The notes under the pieces were generated by a model, which did not search any database, had not been told where the DNA came from, and worked only from the letters and a program-made list of their open reading frames with translations. Shown piece by piece: positions 18,762 to 28,693 of a stretch of 64,000 bases of DNA. The stretch lies in contig CACLEZ010000007.1 of assembly GCA_902606175.1 (NCBI GenBank), forward strand, positions 28,012-92,011, given 5' to 3'. Each line of letters opens with the position of its first letter. Positions within the stretch are counted from its first letter, which is position 1. The DNA is from an uncultured SAR86 cluster bacterium (GTDB lineage: Bacteria; Pseudomonadota; Gammaproteobacteria; Magnimaribacterales; Magnimaribacteraceae). The translations under genes and the position numbers were made by a program.

Positions 18762-19625
18762 ATGGCATTTAAATTAGCCAACATATCTGGCAAAGCAGCT
18801 CTTGTAAAAGGTGAACATTATTATGATCTGAAAGTAATATCAAATGATACTTTCGATGAAGATACACTCAATGCCTTAAATCGTTTGGACGAACTGCATG
18901 AATTGAATGGTATTTTAGATGAAAAAACGCCTACTGGCTTATTAGAAGAAGCTAAAATAGATGCTCCTATTTCTTCACCAAAAAATTGTTATGCAGTAGG
19001 TTTAAATTATAGAAATCATGCCGAAGAGGCCGGTATGGAAATACCTAATGTACCTATGATATTTACTAAACACACCAGTTGCTTAGTTGGGCCGCATGCA
19101 GAGATCGAAATGAGAAGTGATCATGTTGATTATGAAGCTGAATTAGTAGCTGTCATTGGTAAGTCTGGAAAGGATATAAGTGCAGAGGATGCGTGGAATC
19201 ATGTTGCTGGATTATGTGTAGGTCAAGATATCTCTGACCGCGTAGTTCAATTTGCTGCGAAACCACCTCAATTTAATCTAGGTAAATCGTTTGATACTTT
19301 TGGACCCATGGGTCCTTATCTTGTTTCATTAGATGCCTTGGATAATAAAGAAAAACTCAAGATAGAATGTAAGGTCAATGGTGAAATAAGGCAAAATGAC
19401 AACACAAATGATCTCATATTCGATATTCCTTCTATTATTAAATATTTATCTGAGATAGTTACTCTTAATGTTGGCGATGTAATTTTTACAGGTACACCTG
19501 GAGGCGTTGGTGTCATGGAAGGTAAATTTCTAAAAGAAGGCGATGTTCTCACGACAAACATTGACGGTCTTGGTTCATTAGAAAATATATGTAAAAGAAT
19601 TACAAATCATTCGGGGGTTGAGTAA
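18762..19625 (+). CDS. Fumarylacetoacetate hydrolase family protein
   Basis: NCYAVGLNYRNHAEE, DYEAELVAVIGK, FTGTPGGVG, KFLKEGDVLTTNIDGLGSLEN. Confidence 0.92.
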   Translation: MAFKLANISGKAALVKGEHYYDLKVISNDTFDEDTLNALNRLDELHELNGILDEKTPTGLLEEAKIDAPISSPKNCYAVGLNYRNHAEEAGMEIPNVPMIFTKHTSCLVGPHAEIEMRSDHVDYEAELVAVIGKSGKDISAEDAWNHVAGLCVGQDISDRVVQFAAKPPQFNLGKSFDTFGPMGPYLVSLDALDNKEKLKIECKVNGEIRQNDNTNDLIFDIPSIIKYLSEIVTLNVGDVIFTGTPGGVGVMEGKFLKEGDVLTTNIDGLGSLENICKRITNHSGVE

Positions 19626-19673
19626 GACAAGCTTGCTTAGATAGAATAAATAGATAATTAAATTGGTGAAAAG

Positions 19674-20195
19674 ATGAAACTAGGATGGTCACACACAGTA
19701 CTTAATATTCAAGATAAAGAAAAAATATTAGATTTTTATATAAATACTTTGGGCTTTAAAGTTAGTGATAGTGGTCCAATCTTTGAAAATGGTCCTGAAA
19801 TTATCTTTATTAGCTATAATCCTGATGAACATCATCAATTAGCATTTGTCCTAGGTAGAGAAGATATAGGGTCTCCGACTGCTTTGAACCACATTTCATT
19901 TAGAGTTGAAACATATTCAGAATTGAAAGAGTTCAAAAAGAAATTTGATGCGATCAATCATGAATACATGCCTTTATGCCATGGAAATGCACTATCCTTT
20001 TATTTCAATGATCCTGAGAATAATGGGATGGAGATATTTTTAGATACTCCCTGGGATGTAGAACAACCCCAAGGTGAGCCCTGGAATCCGGAGTTGGACG
20101 AAAAAGATGCCTTAAAATGGGTAGAGAATACATTCAAAGATAAACCAGGTTTTGTACTTAAAGAAGAAAGTACAAAAGAGTTTGTGAATAGATAA
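19674..20195 (+). CDS. VOC family protein, one-domain extradiol-dioxygenase-like
   Basis: SHTVLNIQDKEKILDFYINTLGF, LNHISFRVETY, FYFNDPENNGMEIFLDTPW (candidate His/His/Glu metal site). Confidence 0.82.
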   Translation: MKLGWSHTVLNIQDKEKILDFYINTLGFKVSDSGPIFENGPEIIFISYNPDEHHQLAFVLGREDIGSPTALNHISFRVETYSELKEFKKKFDAINHEYMPLCHGNALSFYFNDPENNGMEIFLDTPWDVEQPQGEPWNPELDEKDALKWVENTFKDKPGFVLKEESTKEFVNR

Positions 20196-20211
20196 TTGAT
20201 GGGATTTAAAT

Positions 20212-20985
20212 ATGACTAATACAACATCCAATAAAGTAGCGATAATAACTGGCGGAAGTAGAGGCGTAGGAGCAGCTACAGCAAAATTGCTCGCTTCAAA
20301 GGGATGGAACGTGACCATAACATGTACAAGTTCTATTCAAGATGCAAATGAAGTAGTCCAAGAATGCGAGGGATTAGGAGTCGAAGCTCTATCCATAAAG
20401 GCAGATGTTTCTGAGAATGATGATTGTGTAGAAACAGTCCAACAAACGATCAAAAAATGGGGACGAATCGACGCGCTTGTAAATAATGCTGGAACAACAA
20501 AATTTGTATTTAATCATGCCGATCTCGATGGTTTAGATGCAGATGATTTTTTACATATATACAAAGTTAATGTTGTAGGACCTTTCCAGATGGTAAAGGC
20601 TTGTAAAGAAATGCTTATGAAAAGTGAGAATCCAAGTGTTGTGAATATTTCATCCATTGCCGGGATTAAAGGAATTGGTAGCTCCCTTGCCTATGCATCA
20701 TCAAAGGGTGCGTTAAATACAATGACGAAATCTATGGCCAGAAATCTCGGTCCTATTAGAGTCAATGCAATTTGCCCTGGTTTTATTCAAGGGGATTGGT
20801 TAAAAAAAGGCATGGGTGATGATCTTTATAATGCAGCAAAGGAGAATTTAACATCTAGTACTCCACTAAAACTTACTGTTACTCCTGAACAAGTTGCTGA
20901 AGGTATATATAACTTTATTGAAATATCAAAAGTAGTAACTGGTGAAACAATGCTCATGGATGGTGGACATCACCTTATTGTCTAA
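20212..20985 (+). CDS. SDR family oxidoreductase
   Basis: ITGGSRGVGAATAK, NNAGTT, YASSKGALNTMTKS, VTGETMLMDGGHH. Confidence 0.9.
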   Translation: MTNTTSNKVAIITGGSRGVGAATAKLLASKGWNVTITCTSSIQDANEVVQECEGLGVEALSIKADVSENDDCVETVQQTIKKWGRIDALVNNAGTTKFVFNHADLDGLDADDFLHIYKVNVVGPFQMVKACKEMLMKSENPSVVNISSIAGIKGIGSSLAYASSKGALNTMTKSMARNLGPIRVNAICPGFIQGDWLKKGMGDDLYNAAKENLTSSTPLKLTVTPEQVAEGIYNFIEISKVVTGETMLMDGGHHLIV

Positions 20986-21003
20986 TATTTTGTTCTAAAA
21001 TAA

Positions 21004-21927
21004 ATGCAAAGGATGCAAGTAGGCCTTCAAGATTACCTAGTCGAACAAACCTCAGCAGAATGGACTCTTTATCATAATGATTTTTCACTCTGTTCCAGGA
21101 AAGTAAGAATTTGTCTGCACGAGGTAGGTTTCAAATATGATTCAAAGCATATAGATCTTATTGAAACAGGAAAGTATGAAGTGGCCTCAAAATCATTTTT
21201 AAAAATAAATCCAGGAGCAACAGTTCCTGTCTTGCTTAATAAAGGTAGGCCAATATACGAATCACATGAACAAATTAAATTCATATTCAATAGTAAGGAA
21301 AACTTTAATACACTTGAAGACCGTGATGTGAAATCAATAGATTATTGGACAGATAAAGCGTCGATGGTTGGTAATCCAGTAAAAGGTCATAAAAAATATG
21401 CAGGTAATACGATTGGACCCCTTACCTTTCCACTTTTTACAACTATGTTAAAAAACGTCTCCATCCTAGAAATCATGAAAGGATTAATTTCACACCCAAT
21501 GAAACAGAGAGTATTAATTTTTTTGCTCCTAAAAATATTTGGGTTTACTTTCATAAAATTGCCACCGATTCAAAATCTTATTCAATCTGCTTTTGAGGAA
21601 CTGAATAAACATTTATGCGAGTTAGAGACTGAATTGTCATCGAGTAAAAAAGAATGGCTCGCATCTGATAATTTCTCTCTCGCAGATATAAGCTGGTCAG
21701 TTATCCTTCATCGCCTTGATGAGTGTGGTTGGAGCGATCTATTATTTCAGAACAAACCATTCATTAAATCTTATTATGGAAAAATTAAAGAAAGAGATAG
21801 TTTCAAAAATGGAATAGTTGATCAAAATAATCCAAACCTTGAAAAGGGCATTAAAGATCTCAAACTTGCCATTCAAAATAATCAATTTCTTAAGTCCTTC
21901 CATGAGGAACTGAGTACCTTAAATTAG
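21004..21927 (+). CDS. Glutathione S-transferase family protein
   Basis: LYHNDFSLCSRKVRICLHEVG, NPGATVPVLLNKGRPIYESHEQIKFI, C-terminal FSLADISWSVILHRL. Confidence 0.85.
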   Translation: MQRMQVGLQDYLVEQTSAEWTLYHNDFSLCSRKVRICLHEVGFKYDSKHIDLIETGKYEVASKSFLKINPGATVPVLLNKGRPIYESHEQIKFIFNSKENFNTLEDRDVKSIDYWTDKASMVGNPVKGHKKYAGNTIGPLTFPLFTTMLKNVSILEIMKGLISHPMKQRVLIFLLLKIFGFTFIKLPPIQNLIQSAFEELNKHLCELETELSSSKKEWLASDNFSLADISWSVILHRLDECGWSDLLFQNKPFIKSYYGKIKERDSFKNGIVDQNNPNLEKGIKDLKLAIQNNQFLKSFHEELSTLN

Positions 21928-23441
21928 TGAATCATTTTGATGTTGCTATCATAGGTTTGGGACCTGCCGGCAGCATGGCAGCATTGCTCTTAGAATCTTA
22001 CGGAATGAAAGTTCTGTGCATCGATAGAGAAAAGGAAATTTACAATCTACCAAGAGCAGTAACTGTTAGTGATCAAGGCTTTAGAATGTGTCAATTAGCT
22101 GGAATTGATGACATTTACCTAAAAAATAGCACTATTCTTGGAGGTGCTTACTTCTCTAATAAAAATTTGGAAATTATTGGTGGTTCTATTGATTTAAAAG
22201 GTTTTGTATCAGCAAATGGTTGGCCGGCATCAAGCCTGTTTCATCAGCCCTTCACAGACCGTGATATTAGAAATAAATTAGAAAATTCAAATGTTGAAAT
22301 TATTTTAGAACATGAATTCATAAGTCTAAATCAAAATCAAGAATCTGTTAGTTTTAAAACTATCAATTTAAGGAATCAAGAAGAAAAAGAATTTACTTCT
22401 AGATATTTAATAGGTTCTGATGGTGGGTCAAGTGTTGTAAGAAAACAACTAGATATTCCTCAAGAAGACTTAAACTACAATCGTGATTGGGTCGTAATTG
22501 ATGTAGAGCTTAACAACCCAGATAAACTTGGAGATAAATTAATACAAGTTTGCGATAAGGAAAGGCTTGCAACTTTTGTTCCTTCTCACTTACCTTTTCG
22601 AAGATGGGAATTTATCATTCATGAGCATGAGGATAAGGAGAGCTTCTTAGAAGATACGATTATTCATGAACTAATAAGTAAATGGTTGAAGCCAGAAGAA
22701 TATAGAATCATAAGAAAGGCTGTTTACCAGTTCCATTCAGTAATTGCTAAGAATTTTCAAAAAGGGAACTGCTTTCTAGTAGGCGATGCTGCACATCAAG
22801 CTCCTCCTTTTATGGGAGAAGGAATGATGTCTGGTTACAGAGATGCAGTAAACTTATCCTGGAAAATCGCGACATCAATTAAAAATAAATTGAATGCAAA
22901 TTTAATAGATACCTACGAAATAGAGAGAATTCCTCACTCTAGATTTGTTGTGAAAAATTCTGCAGGTATTGGAGAATTAATGGAAGCTTATGCTGAGGCA
23001 GAAACTCCAGAACAGGTTGCACAAGATTTAGTTCAAAAGGGTTATGGATCCTTTATATTACCTAATCTAACAAAAGGTCTATTTTTCGGTGGAAAAGCAG
23101 ATGAGTCAATGAATGCTGGAGAGATTTTCCCCCAACCCGTAGAGTTTGAAAATAAAGAAATAGTAAGGAGAATGGATCATATTTTAGGAAAAGGGTTTTC
23201 TTTAATATCAAACTATCCATTTGAAATTTCTGAAGATAATCATGAATTTCTTGATTTATTAGGGTGCAAGTTAGTCACTCTTGAAAAGAAATATATTGCA
23301 GAAAATCCTTGGATGAAACCTCTATTGGAAAAGGATAGAACTTATCTTATTAGACCTGATAGGTATATTTTTGGATCAACAAATTCAAATATTTCTATTG
23401 ATATGCTTATCAATGATTTAAAAATGAGAATAATGAATTAA
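21927..23441 (+). CDS. FAD-dependent monooxygenase (aromatic hydroxylase, MhpA/TfdB-like) with GTG start
   Basis: VAIIGLGPAGSMAALLLESYGMKVLCIDR, GSDGGSSVVRKQL, CFLVGDAAHQAPPFMGEGMMSGYRDAVNLSWKI; overlaps the GST stop. Confidence 0.9.
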   Translation: MNHFDVAIIGLGPAGSMAALLLESYGMKVLCIDREKEIYNLPRAVTVSDQGFRMCQLAGIDDIYLKNSTILGGAYFSNKNLEIIGGSIDLKGFVSANGWPASSLFHQPFTDRDIRNKLENSNVEIILEHEFISLNQNQESVSFKTINLRNQEEKEFTSRYLIGSDGGSSVVRKQLDIPQEDLNYNRDWVVIDVELNNPDKLGDKLIQVCDKERLATFVPSHLPFRRWEFIIHEHEDKESFLEDTIIHELISKWLKPEEYRIIRKAVYQFHSVIAKNFQKGNCFLVGDAAHQAPPFMGEGMMSGYRDAVNLSWKIATSIKNKLNANLIDTYEIERIPHSRFVVKNSAGIGELMEAYAEAETPEQVAQDLVQKGYGSFILPNLTKGLFFGGKADESMNAGEIFPQPVEFENKEIVRRMDHILGKGFSLISNYPFEISEDNHEFLDLLGCKLVTLEKKYIAENPWMKPLLEKDRTYLIRPDRYIFGSTNSNISIDMLINDLKMRIMN

Positions 23442-23467
23442 TAGGCTAAATTTAGTTGGGCTTAAAA

Positions 23468-24001
23468 TCAATTCTTCCAAAATTTGATCATGTTGATGGT
23501 GGTGAGATCTTTAGCAATAAAATGATGATATAGAGAAGCAAGAATATGAATTACAACAAAGGCTATAATTAAATTTGTGAAAATCTCATGAAAAAATCTA
23601 ATAGCATCATAGATCTGCAGGTCTCCATTACCCGTCGTTAAATTTAGTGCATTAAAAGCAAAAATCGGGTCAGTTGCATACCTGGCCGTTAAAATACCGG
23701 TAACAACCAATCCACCCATCAAGAAGTAAAGTCCGTAGTGACCTATTTTAGCTGAAATCACTTGCCATCTCGGCATAGATTCAGGATATCCTGGAGATCC
23801 ATATTTATATCTTAAGAAAACTCTCAATATAAAAAGAAAAGTTATGATAAGTCCCATACTGGTATGATCAATCCTTGATTCCAGTCTATCTAAGATATCC
23901 ATTTCTCCACCAAATTTTTGGGCTATATTGAGATCCAACATAATGATGATGGCCATAATCCAATGAATTATCTTTTGAGATTTTAAAAAATCAGACTTCA
24001 T
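23468..24001 (-). CDS. Cytochrome b561 family protein
   Basis: KIIHWIMAIIIM, DHTSMGLIITFLFILRVFLRY, HYGLYFLMGGLVVTGIL, FFHEIFTNLIIAFVVIHILASLYHHF. Confidence 0.85.
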   Translation of the reverse strand: MKSDFLKSQKIIHWIMAIIIMLDLNIAQKFGGEMDILDRLESRIDHTSMGLIITFLFILRVFLRYKYGSPGYPESMPRWQVISAKIGHYGLYFLMGGLVVTGILTARYATDPIFAFNALNLTTGNGDLQIYDAIRFFHEIFTNLIIAFVVIHILASLYHHFIAKDLTTINMIKFWKN

Positions 24002-24373
24002 CTACTTGAAAGGCTTACAATCTAAGGCAAACAAATAACTTTGTATATTACTTTCATCAATATCGCCCCATACTCTGCAAAAGGTTCTTCCGTCTTCTCT
24101 ATTTCCAAACTCTAGTTCTACGACCTTTAAACGAAATAAAACTTCATCCGTATTCTTTCTTGTTACTTCATAAAAACCATCCATAAAAACTTTTTGTCCG
24201 GTGACATCTACTGAGTAAATCATTTCCATTTTTTCTTTAGTAACATGCATGAAATTAAGTGGGCCACTCCACTCAACACCATTAGGTTGAGATGAATTTG
24301 AGCAAGAGCCCAAAATACAACTCATTATGAAAACTACCGATTTATGTTTTATCTTTTGTCCTATAGTCACCAA
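24002..24373 (-). CDS. Small putative lipoprotein of unknown function
   Basis: Lipobox-like FIMSCILGSC-S near N terminus; start may be internal; overlaps the end of the enoyl-CoA hydratase ORF. Confidence 0.55.
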   Translation of the reverse strand: MVTIGQKIKHKSVVFIMSCILGSCSNSSQPNGVEWSGPLNFMHVTKEKMEMIYSVDVTGQKVFMDGFYEVTRKNTDEVLFRLKVVELEFGNREDGRTFCRVWGDIDESNIQSYLFALDCKPFK

Positions 24374-25172
24374 AGTCTTTATCTCTTTTATCCAATGCTT
24401 CTTTTAATCCTGATGAAAGCTCTTTGAGGTGTTCTTTGGTTGAATTGCTATGCATTGCGAGCGCTTGTAATTCAGTCCCTGCTCTTATGCCGTCTCTCAT
24501 GCCCATTATCTCCATCTGTCTATGTATGGATCTTTTATTGATTGCTTGGATGTCTGAAGGTACTTTAGCTACTTTACTGGCAATCTTTTCGACTTCTTTT
24601 GACAGAATATTTTCAGAGAAAGATTTATTTGCAAAACCATTTTTTGCTGCTTCTTTTCCTGATATCGTTTCTCCAGTAAGCATCATCTCCATTGCATTCC
24701 TCATTCCTAACAACCAAGGAAAAAATTGATTATCTGGAGGGCTCATTGATCGTACTACTGGATACCCTATTTCGGCATCATCTGAGCAATAAACTAGATC
24801 ACAGGAAGCGGCAAGTTCAGTTCCCCCCGCAAGACAATAGCCATGAACTTCGGCTATAACAGGTGTTGAAAGATCCCATATCTTAAATGCCCCCTCTACA
24901 ACATGACGAGGCCAAAAGCCATCTGTCTTACTAGAGTGATATGGCAGATCTTTACTATTATCATAAGAGAGATCATAACCTGCACAAAAACAAGACCCCT
25001 TACCGGATATGATGATAGCTTTTACTTCTGGATCGCTATCTAAAGTCTCTAAGCAAGAAAAAAGCTCTTTTCTTAATGGATTGCATAGGGCATTCCGTTT
25101 ATCAGGTCTGTTTAAAAGAATACGCCTTACCGAGGGCTTAATTTCGATACATTCAATAAATTCATAGTCCAT
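24342..25172 (-). CDS. Enoyl-CoA hydratase/isomerase family protein
   Basis: ISGKGSCFCAGYDLSY, AEVHGYCLAGGTELAASCDLVY. Confidence 0.9.
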   Translation of the reverse strand: MDYEFIECIEIKPSVRRILLNRPDKRNALCNPLRKELFSCLETLDSDPEVKAIIISGKGSCFCAGYDLSYDNSKDLPYHSSKTDGFWPRHVVEGAFKIWDLSTPVIAEVHGYCLAGGTELAASCDLVYCSDDAEIGYPVVRSMSPPDNQFFPWLLGMRNAMEMMLTGETISGKEAAKNGFANKSFSENILSKEVEKIASKVAKVPSDIQAINKRSIHRQMEIMGMRDGIRAGTELQALAMHSNSTKEHLKELSSGLKEALDKRDKDFGDYRTKDKT

Positions 25173-25181
25173 AAATGGATA

Positions 25182-25505
25182 TTACTCTGAAATCCTTTTT
25201 TTAACACTAATAGAGGTACCCTCAATTAATATTTCAAAAGTTTCTAAATCTTCGAAGGCGGGAGGTGATTGTACAGATCCATCTGTTAAATCAAACACTG
25301 CACCATGTACGGGACAAGTTATAAAATTATCTATTATTTGACCTCCACAAAGTGGAATGTCTGCATGGCTACATTTATCCTCTACAGCAAATACACCTTT
25401 GGTTGTATGACAAATTAAAATATCTATTCCATCTAATTGGACAGATTGAGATTGGTTGATATCTATATCTGTTATGTCCGCAACATTGATAAATTCATCA
25501 CTCAT
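25182..25505 (-). CDS. Rieske [2Fe-2S] ferredoxin
   Basis: DKCSHADIPLCGG (CxH) and TCPVHGAVFDLTDG (CxxH). Confidence 0.93.
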   Translation of the reverse strand: MSDEFINVADITDIDINQSQSVQLDGIDILICHTTKGVFAVEDKCSHADIPLCGGQIIDNFITCPVHGAVFDLTDGSVQSPPAFEDLETFEILIEGTSISVKKRISE

Positions 25506-26769
25506 CTTTAACTGCCTTATTTACTTGAAAACCCATGTAAGAAATAAAAAGGGCAAAAGGTAAAGCAGCCCAAGTGACTGACAGGACAGCTATTCCAGTT
25601 CCAACTAAACCTCTTACAAACCAACCTCCAATGACATCACCTGATCTTGCAAGAAAAGTATCTATAAAAACGGTTGATTTGTATCTATCTTGTTGCTTTA
25701 ACTTTGTATAAATAGACTCTCTAGTAGGCTTATTAAGTCCGTATTCAAATATTCTCAGGCTTATCACAACTATCATAACTGTAGTGATTGTTGGATAAAA
25801 AGCATAGGCCATGAAAGCAATAGCAAAAAGAACTCCGTATATAGATAACACAGTCAAAGAACCTACTCTGCGTAAGATATAGGAAGCAAGGAAGAGCTGC
25901 ATTAACAGGGTTAATGGGGTAACAATTTGCTCTATTCTTGCAAAAAAACCTGTCCTTTCGCATGGATCTTGCGACCATTCCTGAACAATGCCAAGAGAAA
26001 TCATCCAAGAAGTTGTCATTAGCATAGTAAATAGTATTACATAAAGACCGATATTTCTTATCGCAGGATCTTTGATGATATTTTGAATTGCCTCGAAGCT
26101 AGATCCGCCTAGCTCTTGAGAAGAATTTTCATGATCTACTATTCTTGGCTTGAATGTTCTAGAAAAATATATTGCGAAAAGAAGTGAAAAAATTGAAAAA
26201 ATTATCAGGCTCATAGGCCCCAAATCAGAAATAGATGTATTGCCACATATTTCGGTAGAAAAATATCTAGCAACAGTAGAACCAAAGAAAGCCCCTAATG
26301 AACCCCCTGCGCTGATGATACCAAAGAATTTTTTAGAGTCTGTATGAGAAAAGAAATTAATCATAGTTACCCAGAAAATAGATACAACGAAAAATGAGTA
26401 TACGTTAGCCCAAATATAGAAAGCTCTGCCGGTCCAAATACGTCCTTCATCTCCTGCAAATGTCCACAGTATTAAAAACAGAATTAAATTTATAATGAAG
26501 AATGAATAGATATAAAGAATTAACCGATTTTGATTGATTCTAGAAACTAGCCAGGAATATATGGGATTTATAATCAGCATAGCCAACATAACACCCATCA
26601 AGAGCCAGGGAAGATTATAAATTCCGCCTTGAACAGCTAGTTCATTTCTAACTGGTCTTAATGCATACCATGAAGCCAAAACGAAGAAGAAAAATAAGAA
26701 AGCTCTTAGCAAAATTATTTTTTCATTTTTCTCTATTCGTGGTAAAAAACTTATCAAATTTCTTTCCAT
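25498..26769 (-). CDS. NTP/NDP exchange transporter-like (Npt/Tlc-type) membrane protein
   Basis: ASWYALRPVRNELAVQGG, YIWANVYSFFVVSIFWVTMINFFS, KKFFGIISAGGSLGAFFGS, FEYGLNKPTRESIYTKL; about 12 TM segments. Confidence 0.72.
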   Translation of the reverse strand: MERNLISFLPRIEKNEKIILLRAFLFFFFVLASWYALRPVRNELAVQGGIYNLPWLLMGVMLAMLIINPIYSWLVSRINQNRLILYIYSFFIINLILFLILWTFAGDEGRIWTGRAFYIWANVYSFFVVSIFWVTMINFFSHTDSKKFFGIISAGGSLGAFFGSTVARYFSTEICGNTSISDLGPMSLIIFSIFSLLFAIYFSRTFKPRIVDHENSSQELGGSSFEAIQNIIKDPAIRNIGLYVILFTMLMTTSWMISLGIVQEWSQDPCERTGFFARIEQIVTPLTLLMQLFLASYILRRVGSLTVLSIYGVLFAIAFMAYAFYPTITTVMIVVISLRIFEYGLNKPTRESIYTKLKQQDRYKSTVFIDTFLARSGDVIGGWFVRGLVGTGIAVLSVTWAALPFALFISYMGFQVNKAVKDE

Positions 26770-26833
26770 ATTGTCATTATATTGTCGAAATTCTTAACTA
26801 CCATATAACTAAATTTATTTTTATACTAAATTT

Positions 26834-27544
26834 ATGGATGCGCAGCCTTTTGAGATTTTTGGGAATTCTCACTTAGTTACATTACTACTGATATTAGCTG
26901 CAGCCTTCTTATTTCCACTGTTTATAAAAAATAGTGATCTAAGTAATAAAGTTTTGATTGCTAAAGTCTTAGGATTCTCTGTTATTACTCTGGAATTAAC
27001 TAAACCTTTTATTTGGCACTATTGGATGGATTTTCCCTGGATCAAGTTGATACCTATTCATATGTGCAATTTATCTACACTGTTTATTGGGATATTTTTA
27101 CTCACGGAAAAAAGAATATTTTTTGAGGTATCTTTTTTTTGGGGTATCGGAGGTGGAATTAATGCATTAATTACCCCTGATATTCCTAAAACTTTTCCAG
27201 ATCCACAATTTATATTATTTTTTATAGGCCATGGGCTTTTAATAATTGCCATAGCCTATGCCTGCATAGCTTTAAAAAATCGACCGACCCTTAGCTCTGT
27301 AAGAAATGGGATTTATGTATCCTTATCGATTCTACCAATCATATATATCGTTAATATGATTTTAGGACCCCCAGCGAATTATTGGTATCTAGGCACAAAA
27401 CCGATTGGTGAAAGTATTTTAGACTTTTTTCCAGAACCCCCTTTGCATATACCGCTGTTGATTTTTATAGGAGCAATACTATTTTTTATAATCTACTCAC
27501 CCTATTGGATATACGATAGATTTAAGAAGAAAGATGTTGGATGA
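26834..27544 (+). CDS. TIGR02206-like (YwaF-like) integral membrane protein
   Basis: About 236 aa, multiple TM; FGNSHLVTLLLI, PIHMCNLSTLFIGIFLLT, GIGGGINALITPDIP. Confidence 0.72.
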   Translation: MDAQPFEIFGNSHLVTLLLILAAAFLFPLFIKNSDLSNKVLIAKVLGFSVITLELTKPFIWHYWMDFPWIKLIPIHMCNLSTLFIGIFLLTEKRIFFEVSFFWGIGGGINALITPDIPKTFPDPQFILFFIGHGLLIIAIAYACIALKNRPTLSSVRNGIYVSLSILPIIYIVNMILGPPANYWYLGTKPIGESILDFFPEPPLHIPLLIFIGAILFFIIYSPYWIYDRFKKKDVG

Positions 27545-28367
27545 GTAAAGTTGGTATGTTGTAGACATTTGATTTTACAGTCGCAACCAAAGTATTTGGT
27601 TTTCTACCTTCCTTTACAGGTGTAATTTCGAATCCTTCATTTAAAAGTCTTGAATGAGTTTTTTTGATATCTTCCACATCCCATGCAAGACCCCATAATT
27701 TGTCCTCTATTTTATTTTCATCCTTTTTCGCTATGACTTCTATTGTGGTTTTGTTAAGTCTAAAAAATAGCATTCTACCGCCCCATTTTTCTACTGTCTG
27801 ATCCAATGCAAGTCTTATTCCGTAAGTATCCTGATAAACGTCTATAAAACCATCTGGATCATTTGTATTTATAACAACATGATCCAGTTTATTTACGGAT
27901 GTATCAGAGAATTTATTTGGCAAGGGTAAATTTCCTTCGGTGTGTTGTATTAAAAAAGCAAACAAACCGCGTGTGAGGTCACTTGGAAGGAACAAGCTTT
28001 TCCATCTTCGTACTTCACCATTATCAAAATCCATTCCCTCTCCGTTTGAGATAGTTGAAGGTTTAAAATCTTTATTTAGGATTTGATTCTCGCAATCTTG
28101 AATATTATCTGTACCAAGCACTATGCCAGTTAATCCTTCACCCTTTTCTTCTATAGACTGTTTTACAAGTGTTGCGCCTATTCCCTCCCCTTTGGCCGCT
28201 AAGATCTCAAAGTATGTATTACTAAAATTATAGATAGCATTTATGGTTCCAAGCTCGGAGTGTTCGCCTCTCCAAACAGGTTCCGAGCCAAAAAATTTAG
28301 TAAAATTATCTTCAGCTATTGCAATGTCTTTGACAGAGACTATTAAATGGTCGAGTCTATTGATCAC
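27522..28367 (-). CDS. VOC family (glyoxalase-like domain) protein
   Basis: RLDHLIVSVKDIAIAEDNFTKFFG.PVWRGEHSELGTINAIYNF; second half LDHVVINTNDPDGFIDVYQDTYG. Confidence 0.82.
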   Translation of the reverse strand: MINRLDHLIVSVKDIAIAEDNFTKFFGSEPVWRGEHSELGTINAIYNFSNTYFEILAAKGEGIGATLVKQSIEEKGEGLTGIVLGTDNIQDCENQILNKDFKPSTISNGEGMDFDNGEVRRWKSLFLPSDLTRGLFAFLIQHTEGNLPLPNKFSDTSVNKLDHVVINTNDPDGFIDVYQDTYGIRLALDQTVEKWGGRMLFFRLNKTTIEVIAKKDENKIEDKLWGLAWDVEDIKKTHSRLLNEGFEITPVKEGRKPNTLVATVKSNVYNIPTLLIQHLSS

Positions 28368-28635
28368 TTTTTTTCCTCAAGAATTTATTTTTAACATATA
28401 TAAAGAACACCTTAATTTTAGCAACAATTTCAGGTCCAGCCAGATAAATACCCAGAATGACAAATATCCAGCTAATTAAATAAACTAAAGATGGATAGAT
28501 TATTCTTTCAAGAGCAGACAGACTAGAATCTGCTGCAAGTTTTACCATCAACCCGTAGCAAAGATAATTTAGAATTAAAAAGATTATTCCCACAAAACGT
28601 TTTAATAAAGAAAAAATAAGTGCAGGATTTTTCAT
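28357..28635 (-). CDS. Small integral membrane protein, unknown function
   Basis: 92 aa with two hydrophobic segments; starts close to the divergent peptidase gene. Confidence 0.5.
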   Translation of the reverse strand: MKNPALIFSLLKRFVGIIFLILNYLCYGLMVKLAADSSLSALERIIYPSLVYLISWIFVILGIYLAGPEIVAKIKVFFIYVKNKFLRKKSDQ

Positions 28636-28693
28636 GATTTATACATTCTCAAATATTTATTCACAAGACAGGATATTTGAGTAATATTACGTC

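Noticed and set aside
25745-26008. Minus-strand 87-aa ORF within the transporter gene
   Set aside because: Alternative frame of the well-supported 25498-26769 CDS with no recognisable domain.
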